NCBI RefSeq assembly: GCF_001668725.1
Contig: NZ_LZKL01000042.1
Coordinates: 1-64,000 of the forward strand
Reading direction: 5' to 3'
Source: Mycobacterium sp. E787
GTDB taxonomy: Bacteria > Actinomycetota > Actinomycetes > Mycobacteriales > Mycobacteriaceae
Length of the DNA: 64,000 nucleotides
The notes under the pieces are model-generated. The model was not told the DNA's origin. It saw nothing but the letters and a program-made list of their open reading frames with translations, and ran no database searches. Positions within the stretch are counted from its first letter, which is position 1. Every line of letters starts with the position of its first letter. This document shows positions 20,484 to 30,574 of the stretch, one piece after another. Both the position numbers and the translations under genes were made by a program.

Positions 20484-20959
20484 CCGGCCTGCCCCGGGTC
20501 GGGCTTGGCACCGACGTGCACCCGATCCAAGCAGGGCGCCCGTGCCGGCTGCTGGGCCTGCTGTTCGCCGGCGCCGACGGCTGCGCCGGCCACTCCGACG
20601 GGGACGTGGCGGCGCACGCACTGTGCGACGCGCTGCTGTCGGCGGCGGGGCTGGGCGACATCGGCGCCGTGTTCGGTGTCGACGACCCGCGCTGGGCGGG
20701 CGTCAGCGGCGCCGACATGCTGCGCCACGTGGTCGGCCTGATGGCGGGGCAGGGCTATCGCGTCGGCAACGCCGCCGTCCAGGTGATCGGCAACCGGCCG
20801 AAGGTGGGTCCGCGGCGCGCGGAGGCGCAGAGTGTCCTGTCCGATCTGCTGGGGGCGCCGGTATCGGTGTCGGCGACGACCACCGACGGCCTCGGCCTGA
20901 CCGGACGGGGCGAGGGACTGGCCGCCGTCGCCACCGCGCTGGTGTTCCCCACCGACTAG
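20480..20959 (+). CDS. ispF: 2-C-methyl-D-erythritol 2,4-cyclodiphosphate synthase
   Basis: 159 aa, the usual length. Forms the cyclodiphosphate from CDP-ME 2-phosphate. Metal-binding Asp/His in GLGTDVHPI and His in CAGHSDGDV; active-site block [16 protein letters not shown] near the C-terminus. The ispE kinase is not in the window. A gap of 110 bp separates it from cysS. Confidence 0.96.
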   Translation: MTGLPRVGLGTDVHPIQAGRPCRLLGLLFAGADGCAGHSDGDVAAHALCDALLSAAGLGDIGAVFGVDDPRWAGVSGADMLRHVVGLMAGQGYRVGNAAVQVIGNRPKVGPRRAEAQSVLSDLLGAPVSVSATTTDGLGLTGRGEGLAAVATALVFPTD

Positions 20960-21069
20960 CTCCGCGAGACCCGAACGACTCGCCGGGGTGGCGCTCGGTG
21001 CCGACGGTCACTCCGCCGTGACGCTCGCCGTCGCAGGTCGCGGCAATTGGGCAGGTAAGCTGGCACGTC

Positions 21070-22476
21070 GTGACCGATCGCGCCCGCCTGCGGCTACACG
21101 ACACGGCAGCCGGTGCCGTGCGTGACTTCGTCCCGCTGCGCGACGGGCACGTTTCCATCTACCTGTGCGGCGCCACGGTCCAGGGACTGCCGCACATCGG
21201 GCACGTCCGCAGCGGGGTGGCGTTCGACATCCTGCGCCGCTGGCTGATCGCGCGCGGCTACGACGTCGCGTTCATCCGCAACGTGACCGACATCGAGGAC
21301 AAGATCCTGGCCAAGGCCGCCGCGGCCGGCCGGCCGTGGTGGGAGTGGGCGGCCACCTACGAGCGCGCTTTCTCCGCCGCCTACGACGCCCTGGACGTGA
21401 TGCCGCCGTCCGCCGAGCCGCGAGCCACCGGGCACATCACCCAGATGGTCGAGTTAATGGAACGCCTGATCGAAACCGGCCATGCGTACGCCTCGGCCGG
21501 CGACGTCTACTTCGACGTGCTCAGCTACCCCGAATACGGCCAACTGTCCGGGCACAAGATCGACGACGTCCATCAAGGTGAGGGCGCGGCGACCGGCAAG
21601 CGCGACCAGCGCGACTTCACGTTGTGGAAGGGCGAAAAGCCCGGCGAGCCGTCGTGGCCCTCACCGTGGGGCCGCGGCCGCCCGGGCTGGCACCTGGAAT
21701 GCTCGGCGATGGCCCGCACCTACCTCGGCCCGGAATTCGACATCCATTGCGGCGGAATGGATCTTATCTTCCCGCATCACGAGAACGAGATCGCGCAGAG
21801 CCGCGCCGCCGGTGACGGATTCGCCCGCTACTGGCTGCACAACGGCTGGGTGACCATGGGCGGCGAGAAGATGAGCAAGTCGCTCGGCAACGTGTTGGCC
21901 ATCCCGGCGATGCTGCAGCGCGTGCGCCCGGCCGAACTGCGCTACTACCTGGGCAGCGCCCATTACCGGTCGATGCTGGAATTCTCCGAAACGGCCCTGC
22001 AGGATGCGGTCAAGGCCTATGTGGGCGTGGAGGAGTTCCTGCACCGCGTGCGCAGCCGGGTCGGTGCGGTCGAGCCGGGGGAGTGGACGCCGAAGTTCGC
22101 CGAGGCGCTCGACGACGATCTGGCGGTCCCGGCCGCGCTCGCCGAAATTCACCACGTCCGCGCCGAGGGGAACCGGGCGCTGGAGTCCGGCGACCACGAG
22201 GGCGCGCTGAAACACGCCGGCGCGATCCGGGCGATGATGGGGATCCTGGGCTGTGACCCCCTCGACGAGCGCTGGGAATCCCGCGACGAGACGTCGGCCG
22301 CGCTGGCCGCCGTCGACGTGCTGGTGCAGGCCGAAATCGAAAACCGGGAAAAGGCGCGCCAGCAACGCAATTGGGCACTGGCCGACGAGATCCGGGATCG
22401 GCTCAAGAACGCCGGTATCGAGGTCACCGACACCGCCGACGGGCCGCAGTGGACGCTGGGCGGTGACGGCAAGTAG
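21070..22476 (+). CDS. cysS: cysteinyl-tRNA synthetase
   Basis: 468 aa class I synthetase. Zinc/cysteine-binding Cys in YLCGATVQG, the HIGH motif as PHIGHVRSG, further zinc ligands in HLECSAMA and FPHHENE, and KMSKS intact in [13 protein letters not shown] start at 21070. The next gene begins the base after its stop codon, so rlmB is certainly co-transcribed. Distinct from the mycothiol ligase MshC, which lacks the C-terminal domain seen here. Confidence 0.97.
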   Translation: MTDRARLRLHDTAAGAVRDFVPLRDGHVSIYLCGATVQGLPHIGHVRSGVAFDILRRWLIARGYDVAFIRNVTDIEDKILAKAAAAGRPWWEWAATYERAFSAAYDALDVMPPSAEPRATGHITQMVELMERLIETGHAYASAGDVYFDVLSYPEYGQLSGHKIDDVHQGEGAATGKRDQRDFTLWKGEKPGEPSWPSPWGRGRPGWHLECSAMARTYLGPEFDIHCGGMDLIFPHHENEIAQSRAAGDGFARYWLHNGWVTMGGEKMSKSLGNVLAIPAMLQRVRPAELRYYLGSAHYRSMLEFSETALQDAVKAYVGVEEFLHRVRSRVGAVEPGEWTPKFAEALDDDLAVPAALAEIHHVRAEGNRALESGDHEGALKHAGAIRAMMGILGCDPLDERWESRDETSAALAAVDVLVQAEIENREKARQQRNWALADEIRDRLKNAGIEVTDTADGPQWTLGGDGK

Positions 22477-23406
22477 ATGGCCGGTAACTCGCGGCGCCGC
22501 GGGGCGGTACGCAAATCCGGCACCAAAAAGGGCCCTACCGTCGGCTCCGGTGGCCAGCGCCGCCGCGGGCTGGAGGGCCGCGGGCCCACGCCGCCGGCGC
22601 ATATGCGCCCCCACCACCCGGCCGCCAAGCGGGCCCAGTCGCAGCCGCGCCGTCCCGCCAAGCGCACCGACGAGGCCGAAACCGTGCTGGGCCGCAACCC
22701 GGTGCTGGAGTGCCTGCGCGCCGGTGTCCCGGCGACCGCACTGTACGTCGCCCTCGGCACCGAAGCCGACGAGCGGCTCACCGAATCCGTCGCCCGCGCC
22801 GCCGACTTGGGCATCGCCATCCTGGAGGTGCCACGCGCCGACCTGGACCGGATGACCGCCAACCACCTGCACCAGGGCATCGCGCTGCAGGTGCCGCCGT
22901 ACAACTACGCCCACCCCGACGACCTGCTCGCGGCGGCTCTTGACAGTCCGCCCGCGTTGCTGGTCGCCTTGGACAACATCTCCGATCCCCGCAACCTCGG
23001 CGCCATCGTGCGCTCGGTCGCCGCGTTCGGCGGCCACGGCGTGCTGATCCCGCAGCGGCGGTCGGCCTCGGTGACGGCGGTCGCCTGGCGCACCAGCGCC
23101 GGCGCCGCGGCGCGCCTCCCGGTGGCCCGGGCCACCAATCTGACCAGGGCGCTGAAGGGTTGGGCCGACGCCGGGATCCGCGTCGTCGGGTTGGACGCCG
23201 GCGGGGACACCGCCGTCGACGAGCTGGACGGCACCGACCCACTGGTCGTGGTCGTCGGCTCGGAGGGCAAGGGCCTGTCGCGGTTGGTGCGGCAGACCTG
23301 CGACGAGGTGGTATCGATTCCGATGGCGGGTCGCACCGAATCGCTGAACGCCTCGGTTGCCGCCGGGGTGGTGCTCGCCGAAATCGCCCGTCAGCGCAGG
23401 GGGTGA
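22477..23406 (+). CDS. rlmB: SpoU/TrmH-family 23S rRNA 2'-O-methyltransferase
   Basis: 309 aa. A basic, disordered N-terminal 60 residues ([14 protein letters not shown]) is followed by the substrate-binding domain ([14 protein letters not shown]) and a SPOUT knot domain. SPOUT motifs: [34 protein letters not shown] and [15 protein letters not shown]. Expected to methylate guanosine in 23S rRNA. Corresponds to Rv3579c. Immediately followed by a strong hairpin terminator. Confidence 0.92.
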   Translation: MAGNSRRRGAVRKSGTKKGPTVGSGGQRRRGLEGRGPTPPAHMRPHHPAAKRAQSQPRRPAKRTDEAETVLGRNPVLECLRAGVPATALYVALGTEADERLTESVARAADLGIAILEVPRADLDRMTANHLHQGIALQVPPYNYAHPDDLLAAALDSPPALLVALDNISDPRNLGAIVRSVAAFGGHGVLIPQRRSASVTAVAWRTSAGAAARLPVARATNLTRALKGWADAGIRVVGLDAGGDTAVDELDGTDPLVVVVGSEGKGLSRLVRQTCDEVVSIPMAGRTESLNASVAAGVVLAEIARQRRG

Positions 23407-24434
23407 CGTCTCTGCGCGGGCAGACACAAAAGCCCCCGACACGCCGATGTTTTCGGGGCTTTTGCGTCTGCTCGCGAAGTTTGGGCGCGCTGCTGGCGCT
23501 GGCTGTGCTTGTCGCGCCGCCGGCTTCGGCGCAACCGGCCGAGTTCGACCTGCAGGCCCATCGCGGCGGACGCGGGGAGACCACCGAGGAGTCCCTGCGG
23601 GCGTTCGCCAAATCGCTCGAATTGGGCGTCAGCACACTCGAACTCGACATCGGCATAACCAAGGACTCCGAGCCCCTGGTGTGGCACGACCCGACGATCG
23701 ACGCGGAGAAGTGCGCCGACACGGCGCCTGCCTTCGCGGGCGACCCGGCGTATCCCTACGTCGGCAAGCGCGTGCACGACCTCACGCTCGCCGAGATCCG
23801 CACGCTCGACTGCGGCGAGCGCCTGGCCGAGTTCCCCGACGCGGAAGTGGTGCGCGGCAACAAGATAGCGACGTTGCCCGACGTCTTCGCGCTCACCGAC
23901 TCCTATCACGCCGGGGTGCGCTTCAACGTCGAGACGAAGGTCGAGGCCGACAAGCCGGACGCCTCGGCCGGACCCCAGGAATTCGTCGACGTGATACTGG
24001 CGGCGGTCAGGTCGGCGGGCAAGGTCGACCGGGTGGAAATTCAGAGCTTCGACTGGCGGACCCTGCCCATGGTGCGCCGCGCGGAGCCGTCGATCCCGTT
24101 GGTGGCCCTGTACAACGAGCAGACGTGGGCGCCGGGCTCGCCGTGGCTGAACGGCATCGACGCCGCCGTGGTCGGTGATCCGATGATCGGCGCGCTGCTG
24201 GTGGGCGCCAACATGGTCTCGCCGAACTACGCGCTGGTCACCGGCAAGGCCTACGTCGACCGCGCGCATGCGTTGGGGCTCAAGGTGATTCCATGGACCG
24301 TCAACGACGCCGGCGCCATGCGCACACAGATCGGATACGGCGTCGACGGCATCATCACCGACTTCCCGACGCGGCTGCGCGGCGTCATGGCCGGCCTCGC
24401 GATGCCGCTGCCGCCTGCCTACCACCGTGGTTAG
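23403..24434 (+). CDS. exported glycerophosphodiester phosphodiesterase-like protein
   Basis: Secreted GDPD-family TIM-barrel enzyme expected to release glycerol 3-phosphate from lipid head-group diesters. Motifs: [27 protein letters not shown] with VWHDPT, and late VIPWTVND plus [12 protein letters not shown] hydrophobic signal [15 protein letters not shown] precedes the mature part. The stop is certain but the start is not. GTG 23403 overlaps the rlmB stop but runs through the terminator; TTG 23481 gives an N-terminus without charges. ATG 23447 is out of frame but would give an ideal signal ([11 protein letters not shown]) if one T of 23480-23482 were removed. A single-base frameshift is therefore suspected. 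Confidence 0.75.
   Translation: MTSLRGQTQKPPTRRCFRGFCVCSRSLGALLALAVLVAPPASAQPAEFDLQAHRGGRGETTEESLRAFAKSLELGVSTLELDIGITKDSEPLVWHDPTIDAEKCADTAPAFAGDPAYPYVGKRVHDLTLAEIRTLDCGERLAEFPDAEVVRGNKIATLPDVFALTDSYHAGVRFNVETKVEADKPDASAGPQEFVDVILAAVRSAGKVDRVEIQSFDWRTLPMVRRAEPSIPLVALYNEQTWAPGSPWLNGIDAAVVGDPMIGALLVGANMVSPNYALVTGKAYVDRAHALGLKVIPWTVNDAGAMRTQIGYGVDGIITDFPTRLRGVMAGLAMPLPPAYHRG
23420..23471. terminator. strong bidirectional hairpin terminator after rlmB
   Basis: Arms 23420-23439 and 23453-23471 pair over almost their full length (GCAGACACAAAAGCCCC against GGGGCTTTTGCGTCTGC, one mismatch and one bulge). The A-tract/T-tract around a GC core is the classic intrinsic shape. It begins 14 bp after the rlmB stop and overlaps any upstream start of the following phosphodiesterase gene. 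Confidence 0.8.
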
Positions 24435-24496
24435 TCACGACATCGACGCACTGCGTGCAGGCCAGCGCGGCAGTCATGGGCCCGGCAATAGGGTGC

Positions 24497-25945
24497 TTAC
24501 CAGCTCAAGATGACGCTGTCATCCGCATCGGCCGGCTCCGGCGAGCGGACTGCCGGAAAGACGATCGGCCTCTCGGTCACGCCGATCGATCGATCACGCG
24601 GCTTACGTAGGCGCGCGCGGGCAACCCGGCAGATCATCTCCGGGCGCAACAGCCGGGACGCGGGGTCGAGCAGCGAAGTCACCCTGGTGAACTGATCGAC
24701 GATGACCGCGTCGGATTCCGCCGCGGCCAGAACGCGTTCGACGTATCCGTTCAGCAGTCTCGACATCAGCGGTGGGGTGCCCTCGACCTCCGGCAGGGCG
24801 AGGTCGGGGTTGGCCCCCAGCTGCCACGCCTGTCGGATCGGTGCTGCCGCCGCGCGGAAGAACCGCCGCGCCAAATCCTCGGTGCCGCCGGACAAGCAAT
24901 CGCGCAGCGCCAGCGCCTCGAGCGCGGCAACCGTCATGCCTTGGCCGTAGATCGGGTCGAAGCTGCAGATCGCATCGCCGGTGACCAGCAGCCCAGCCGG
25001 GAAGCGGCTCAGCTTGTCGTAACGGCGCCAACGACTGCACGGCATCTTGTGCCGCACCGGCTCGCCGACGGGTTCGGCGCGGCGCACCGCGTCGAGCAGG
25101 TGCGCGGGTGCACAGTCCGCCACGAACTCGCACATGGCGGCAAGGTCGTGGGCGGGCTCGTGGCCGGCTATGCCGATCACGGTGAACAGCCACGTGTCGT
25201 TCTCGCAGTGCAGCAGGCCAACGCCTCTCGGCCTGCCTGGTACGACCCCGACGAGGAAACCCATCTCGTGTGGCAGATCCCTGGTCATGCGCAGCCGCTG
25301 GCTCGCGTAGGTCAGGTGCACCACCACGCGATCCTCACGCGGACGCTCGTACCCCAAAGCCTCCAGCCACGTCGGGGTGCGAGCACCGCGCCCGGTGGCA
25401 TCGACGACCAGATCGGCGTCCAGCGCGGTGCGTTCGCCGGTCCCGCGGCTGCTCACCCGCGCCCCCGTGATGCGTTGCCGATCGCGCGTCGCGGTCAGCG
25501 CCACGAAGTCGTGCTCGTCCAGCACGGTGACATTGGCGATGTCGCGCACTCGCCTGCGGACGTGACCCTCCAGGAACGGCCGTGTCGCGCAGTAGGCCGA
25601 AAACGACGGGGCGCTGCCGGTGCGCGTCAGCAGGTGCCCGCCCACGTTGTAGTGCAGCCGGGACAGGTCGCGCCCGTCGAAGTACTGCGCGCCGTCGCGG
25701 ACCAGCTCGTCGAGTATGCCCGGGAAAAATTCGCTGAGCACCTGGGCCCCACGGGGCAACAGGGCGTGCAGGTGCCGGCCCTGCGGCACACCTCGGCGAT
25801 CGCCGTCGGTGTCCGGCAGGGCGTCGCGCTCCACCACCGTGACCGTGTCGAAGAAGTCGGCGAGCGACCGCGCGGCCAGCAGGCCGGCCATGCTTGCTCC
25901 CAACACCACCGCGTGATTGCCGATCCTGGCCTCGGTGTTACCCAC
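24497..25945 (-). CDS. FAD-dependent monooxygenase
   Basis: 482 aa group A-type flavoprotein. FAD-binding region VVLGASMAGLLAARSLAD (GxxxAG variant of the dinucleotide fold), middle DG-like segment DLVVDATGRGARTP, and the second FAD motif LVTGDAICSFDPIYGQGM. Family members hydroxylate or epoxidise small hydrophobic substrates, but the substrate here is unknown. Convergent with the phosphodiesterase gene and divergent from the regulator region at 26-29 kb. A P450 lies nearby, which hints at a shared oxidative role but does not prove it. Confidence 0.8.
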   Translation of the reverse strand: MGNTEARIGNHAVVLGASMAGLLAARSLADFFDTVTVVERDALPDTDGDRRGVPQGRHLHALLPRGAQVLSEFFPGILDELVRDGAQYFDGRDLSRLHYNVGGHLLTRTGSAPSFSAYCATRPFLEGHVRRRVRDIANVTVLDEHDFVALTATRDRQRITGARVSSRGTGERTALDADLVVDATGRGARTPTWLEALGYERPREDRVVVHLTYASQRLRMTRDLPHEMGFLVGVVPGRPRGVGLLHCENDTWLFTVIGIAGHEPAHDLAAMCEFVADCAPAHLLDAVRRAEPVGEPVRHKMPCSRWRRYDKLSRFPAGLLVTGDAICSFDPIYGQGMTVAALEALALRDCLSGGTEDLARRFFRAAAAPIRQAWQLGANPDLALPEVEGTPPLMSRLLNGYVERVLAAAESDAVIVDQFTRVTSLLDPASRLLRPEMICRVARARLRKPRDRSIGVTERPIVFPAVRSPEPADADDSVILSW

Positions 25946-26124
25946 AGCGCACCGCCTTCGCCGGTCCTCCAGCTAACGAAAGCCATGTTCACAGCGGACC
26001 ACTGGCGCCGATAGCGTAGTGCGCTACGCAATTGAATCGGCGCGTAACCGGAGTGCTTAGGAAACGCGCACGAATTGGCCCGTTCGCTGCGGATACGACC
26101 GGTTGTAGACCCCCAGTGACCAGC

Positions 26125-26389
26125 GGCGGGCCGCTGGCGGCGAATCCGCGCGCGTTGCCCCGCGGGGCGTTCATCGGCCTGCTCGGAGGCGATGCCGGAT
26201 CCGATGACAAACGGGCGGCGCGTGATCAATTCCTTTGTCGCACAACAACACCGCGGCCGCTTCGTGGTTGGCGTCGATGACGCGCACCTGTTGGACGGAT
26301 CGTCCGCCCTTGTCGTTCGTGAGCTGGCGCTGTCGGGCGGGGGTGCGGCTGTGTTCGAGCAGCGCGTGCTCGGCATCAACGCCCGCTGA
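26125..26389 (+). pseudogene. decayed fragment of the adjacent AAA/LuxR regulator
   Basis: Within the 546 bp gap 25946-26491, this segment reproduces a piece of the intact regulator that starts at 26492. RGAFIGLLGG (frame 1), then after a frameshift RRVINSFVAQQ, VVGVDDAHLLD, SSALVVRELALSGGG. These match GAFIGSLGE, RRVINSFVAKQ, VLGVDDAHLLD and SALVVHQLAQSGG of the intact protein (about residues 71-130). No Walker A, no HTH and no start remain, so it cannot work. It looks like the remnant of a tandem copy. Upstream (25946-26124) I see only the promoter space of the divergent flavoprotein. Confidence 0.75.
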
Positions 26390-26491
26390 CGTCAGCAAAG
26401 CGGTGGCGGACGCATAGCGGCGCACCGAAACGCCGATAACTCGGCCGCCGGATGCCGCCCGCGCGGGCCTGGGCGCCGTTATAGTCGCCAC

Positions 26492-29119
26492 GTGATCAGC
26501 GGCGAGCCGTTGACCGGGCGCGACAGTGAGCTGGGAATCATTCACCGCGCCCTGAGCGGCGCTGGCAGGCACTCCGGCGTGTTGATCGCCGGAGCCGCGG
26601 GCGTGGGCAAGACCCGCCTGGCCCGCGAGGTGCTGCGCCGCGCCGAGGAGTCGGGTGAGCGGACGAAGTGGATCGTCGGCACCGAATCGGCGTGCGCTCT
26701 GCCGCTGGGGGCGTTCATCGGCTCGCTCGGCGAGGCGATGTCGGATCCGCTGGCCAACGTGCGCCGGGTGATCAATTCGTTCGTCGCGAAGCAGCGTCGG
26801 GCGCGGGTGGTGCTCGGGGTCGACGACGCCCACCTGCTGGACCGGTTGTCGGCCCTGGTCGTTCACCAGCTCGCCCAGTCGGGCGGGACCCGCCTGGTCG
26901 TCACGATGCGGACCGGCGCCGAGGAGCCCGACGCGGTGACGGCGTTGTGGAAGGACGGTTTGCTGGCCCGCCTCGATCTCGAACCGCTGTCGGCCGCCGC
27001 GACCCGCGAACTGATCGAAAGCACGCTCGGCGGTCCGGTCGATGCGCGCAGCGCGGCCCGGTTCCAAAAACTCACCGGGGGCAACACCCTGTTCCTGCGG
27101 CAGCTGCTCAGCGATCAGATCGCGGCGGGGCGGATGCGGCAATTGGCCGGGGTGTGGATGTGGGACGGTGACGTCGCGGTCTCGGCGAACCTGTCCGACA
27201 CGGTGGCACGCCAGATGGGTCGGCTCAGCCCCGGTGTGGCATTGGTGGTCGACACGCTGTCGCAATGCGAGCCGTTGGCCGTCGACGTGCTGATCGATCT
27301 GGTCCGCCGCCGTGATCTGGCGGTCGCCGAGAGCATGGGCATGGTCAGCGTCGAGCGTGCCGGCGGCGGCCTGATGGCCCGGCTGGCGCACCCGCTGTTC
27401 GGTGAGCTGCGCCGCGCGAGCGCCGGGGAGATGTATCTGTCGGCGATCCGGGGCAGGCTGGCGACTCGATTGGCGCGCGAGGGCGACCCCGACATGCAGG
27501 CAACCGTGCGACGCGCGCTGCTGACGCTCGAATCGGATCTCGACCCCGAGCCCGAGCTGTATCTGGATTCCGCGCGACACGCCATGACCATGCTGGATCT
27601 GGATCTGGCCGACCGGTTCGCCGCGGCGGCCACGGAAGCCGGGGCGCCCGGAGCGGCCGGGGTGCGGGCCATGAACCTGGTGCTGCTCGGGCGCGGCGAG
27701 GAGGCCGAGACGGCGCTGCGCGACTTGGCCGACACGGCCTCGCCCGACCGCCACCACTGGGCGACGGTACGCGCGGCCAACCTGACGTGGATGCTGGGCA
27801 AGCCGCAGGTGGCGGCGGCGATCCTGGAAGACCTCGCCGCAGGCGACGAAACCCCCGCGCAGACGGCGGAGCGTCTCGCCGTGCAGGCCTGCCTGGACGC
27901 GGTGTCGGCGCGCTGCGGAGTCGCGGCCGAAAGGGCCAGAGCCGCATTGGATTTCGACGCCCTGCCCGGCTTCCACGCAATGATGGCGTCAATGGCGCTG
28001 ATCATGGCGATGGGGGCGTTGGGGGAGGTCGACGAGCTGGCGGTCGTGGCCGAGCAGGCCTTGCGGCGCGCGACGACGTCGTTCCAGGCGTCGCACATGC
28101 GGTTCTGGTTCGCGGCCGTCTACGGCCGCGCCTGCCGGTTGACCGGACGCATCGACGAATTCGTCAGCACGGCAAAGCAACTGGCCGATTCGTCCCGCGA
28201 TGTTCCGGGTCTGGCGTACGCGAACCTGGCCTTGATGTTGGGCAACGCCGAACTGGTTCGCGGCGCCGCCGCCGCGGCGGCCCGCTTGGTGCACGAGGCG
28301 CTTGCCGGGGCCGAAAGGCACGCAGTCACAAGCGGTTTGCGGGCGGCCAGTTACTTCGCGCTGGCCGAGGCGCATGCCAAGCTGGGACAGGTCGCCGAGG
28401 CGAATGACGCCGTCGACGGGGCGCGGTCATGTGTGCAGCCCGACTTCTTGTTCATGCACACCGCGTTCTCGTTGGCCGGTGGGTGGGCGATGGCGGCGAG
28501 CGGACGGCTGAGCGAGGCGGTGACGAGTGCCCGGGAAGCGGCGCAACTCGCCCGCGATCGTGGCCAGCCCACGCATGAACTGGCCTGCGTCCAGGCCGCG
28601 GCGCAATGGGGGGATGCCTCGCAGGCGGCGCGGGCCCGCGAACTCGCCCGGGCGTTGTCGCTGCCGCTGGCCGACGCCGTGGCGCTGCATGCCGAGAGTC
28701 TGCTCGCCGGCGACGGGGAGGGCCTGCTGGCGGCATCGGCGGCGTACCGGCGGATCGGCGATCGGGCCACGGCCGCCGACGCTGCGGCTCAGGCCTCCGT
28801 CGCGTTCGACCAGAGCCAGCGGCATCGGCGCGGACTGTATGCCGCGGCGCTGGCCAAGGAACTGGCCGACCAATGTGGCGGCTTGTGCACTCCGGCGCTG
28901 CGCACTCCGGCGGGTCTCAAGCTGTCCGGCCGCCAGCGCGATGTCGTCGAGCTGGTCGTGGCCGGCCTGTCCAACCGCCAGATCGCCGAGAAGCTGGTGA
29001 TGTCGGTGCGGACGGTGGAGGGCCACGTGTACCGGGCCTGCCAGCGCGTGGGGGCCCAGTCCCGCGAGGAACTGGCATCGATCGTCAGATCCGGGCCGGG
29101 CGACGGCGGGACGGGCTGA
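26492..29119 (+). CDS. large AAA/LuxR-family transcriptional regulator
   Basis: 875 aa signal-transduction regulator of the MalT/LAL kind. N-terminal ATPase with Walker A (LIAGAAGVGKTRLA, about residue 32-45) and Walker B (VVLGVDDAHLLD, about 110). A long helical TPR-like middle part (350-800) is rich in Ala/Arg. The C-terminal GerE/LuxR helix-turn-helix is LSGRQRDVVELVVAGLSNRQ with SVRTVEGHVYRACQRVG. GTG 26492 is the earliest start consistent with the domain. The likely targets are the nearby P450 or flavoprotein, by position only. A broken partial copy precedes it. Confidence 0.85.
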   Translation: MISGEPLTGRDSELGIIHRALSGAGRHSGVLIAGAAGVGKTRLAREVLRRAEESGERTKWIVGTESACALPLGAFIGSLGEAMSDPLANVRRVINSFVAKQRRARVVLGVDDAHLLDRLSALVVHQLAQSGGTRLVVTMRTGAEEPDAVTALWKDGLLARLDLEPLSAAATRELIESTLGGPVDARSAARFQKLTGGNTLFLRQLLSDQIAAGRMRQLAGVWMWDGDVAVSANLSDTVARQMGRLSPGVALVVDTLSQCEPLAVDVLIDLVRRRDLAVAESMGMVSVERAGGGLMARLAHPLFGELRRASAGEMYLSAIRGRLATRLAREGDPDMQATVRRALLTLESDLDPEPELYLDSARHAMTMLDLDLADRFAAAATEAGAPGAAGVRAMNLVLLGRGEEAETALRDLADTASPDRHHWATVRAANLTWMLGKPQVAAAILEDLAAGDETPAQTAERLAVQACLDAVSARCGVAAERARAALDFDALPGFHAMMASMALIMAMGALGEVDELAVVAEQALRRATTSFQASHMRFWFAAVYGRACRLTGRIDEFVSTAKQLADSSRDVPGLAYANLALMLGNAELVRGAAAAAARLVHEALAGAERHAVTSGLRAASYFALAEAHAKLGQVAEANDAVDGARSCVQPDFLFMHTAFSLAGGWAMAASGRLSEAVTSAREAAQLARDRGQPTHELACVQAAAQWGDASQAARARELARALSLPLADAVALHAESLLAGDGEGLLAASAAYRRIGDRATAADAAAQASVAFDQSQRHRRGLYAAALAKELADQCGGLCTPALRTPAGLKLSGRQRDVVELVVAGLSNRQIAEKLVMSVRTVEGHVYRACQRVGAQSREELASIVRSGPGDGGTG

Positions 29120-29206
29120 CGCCGGGCCCCGCTCATTGGGGTAGCCGACTACGCATGCGGACACATCGATTGCGGCCGTACGGTGCCATGCGACAAAGGA
29201 GTCCGC

Positions 29207-30574
29207 ATGGTCGAGATGCTGGAGAAATCCGAAGCTCGTTCGCTGGCCCCCAAGAATCCGCTGCCGTATTGGCGGCAGGTCAAGGCGGTGCGGTCCTATA
29301 TCGACGGTATGCAGGCGTTGGTGGATGCCGGCGGACCGATCACCAGGATCGTGCTCGGTCCGAAGTGGCTGCTGCCCAACCTGGTGCTGATCTCCAGCCC
29401 GCAGGGCGCCCGCGACGTGCTGGGGCGCACCGACGAGGTCGCCGACCGTGGCCGCACCCGCACCATGGTCGAGATGCACGCGCTGATGGGTGGCAACCTG
29501 CTTGATCTCCCGCACGAGCGCTGGTTACCGCGGCGGCGCGCGCTGCAGCCGATGTTCACCAAGCGTCAGGTGGCCGACTACTCGGGGCACATGGCGGCGG
29601 CGGCGCAGTCGGTCGCCGACGGTTGGTGCGACGGCGCGGTCGTGGACCTCGACAGCGAGTGCCGCAAGCTGACCCTGCGCGCCCTGGGGCGCTCGGTGCT
29701 CGGCCTCGACCTCGACGAGCGCGCCGACGAGGTGGGCCGTGCGCTGCGCACCTCGCTGACATGGGTCGGCGACCGCGCGGCGCGGCCGGTGAACCCGCCG
29801 CGGTGGCTGCCCACGCGCGGCCAGCGCGCCGCCCGCCGCGCCAACGAGACCCTGCACCGGCTGGCGGCCGAGATCCTGCACGCCGTGCGCGACGATCCCG
29901 ACCGGGACGCCCCGTTGGTGCGCTCCCTCATGGCGGCGATCGATCCCGAGACCGACAGGCCGTTGACCGACGACGAAATCTGTCACGAGCTGGTGCTCTT
30001 CATGCTCGCGGGCCACGACACCACCTCGACGACGCTCACGTACGCGTTGTGGTCCCTGGGCCACCACCGCGACATCCAGGAACGGGTGCGCGCTGAGGTC
30101 GCCGCGCTGGGCGAACGGGCGCTGACCCCGGAGGACGTGCCGGGCCTCGGACTGACCGTGCGGGTGTTGCACGAGGCGCTGCGGTTGTGCCCGCCCGCCG
30201 CGGGAACGATGCGGGCGCCCACCTGCGACATCGTGGTGGACGGTCACCGGGTCGAGGCCGAAACCATGGCCATGGTGAGCTTTTACGCCTTGCACCGCGA
30301 TCCCGCGGCGTGGGAGGACCCGCTGCGCTTCGATCCGGACCGCTTCCTGCCGGAGCGATCGAAGGGCCGAAGCCGTTGGCAGTACCTGCCATTCGGCGGC
30401 GGGCCGCGCTCCTGCATCGGCGATCACTTCGCGATGCTGGAGGCCACGCTCGCGCTGGCGACGATCGTGCGTGCGGCCGACATCGAATCGCTGGAGTCCG
30501 ATTTCCCGCTGGACACGCCGCTCACGGTGGTCGCCGCGCGACCCATCCTCGCCCGGTCGCGGGCCTGCGCCTAG
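29207..30574 (+). CDS. cytochrome P450
   Basis: 455 aa soluble bacterial P450. I-helix oxygen-activation motif MLAGHDTTSTT, K-helix ExxR as HEALRLCP, the PERF-like FDPDRFLPER, and the haem loop FGGGPRSCIGDHFA with its cysteine ligand. ATG 29207 has AGGAG 5 bp upstream; an in-frame GTG at 29183 lies before that site. The sequence resembles mycobacterial CYP132/135-138-type enzymes, whose substrates are mostly unknown. No ferredoxin gene is adjacent. The 3' end overlaps the convergent arsB2 by 4 bp. Confidence 0.9.
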   Translation: MVEMLEKSEARSLAPKNPLPYWRQVKAVRSYIDGMQALVDAGGPITRIVLGPKWLLPNLVLISSPQGARDVLGRTDEVADRGRTRTMVEMHALMGGNLLDLPHERWLPRRRALQPMFTKRQVADYSGHMAAAAQSVADGWCDGAVVDLDSECRKLTLRALGRSVLGLDLDERADEVGRALRTSLTWVGDRAARPVNPPRWLPTRGQRAARRANETLHRLAAEILHAVRDDPDRDAPLVRSLMAAIDPETDRPLTDDEICHELVLFMLAGHDTTSTTLTYALWSLGHHRDIQERVRAEVAALGERALTPEDVPGLGLTVRVLHEALRLCPPAAGTMRAPTCDIVVDGHRVEAETMAMVSFYALHRDPAAWEDPLRFDPDRFLPERSKGRSRWQYLPFGGGPRSCIGDHFAMLEATLALATIVRAADIESLESDFPLDTPLTVVAARPILARSRACA

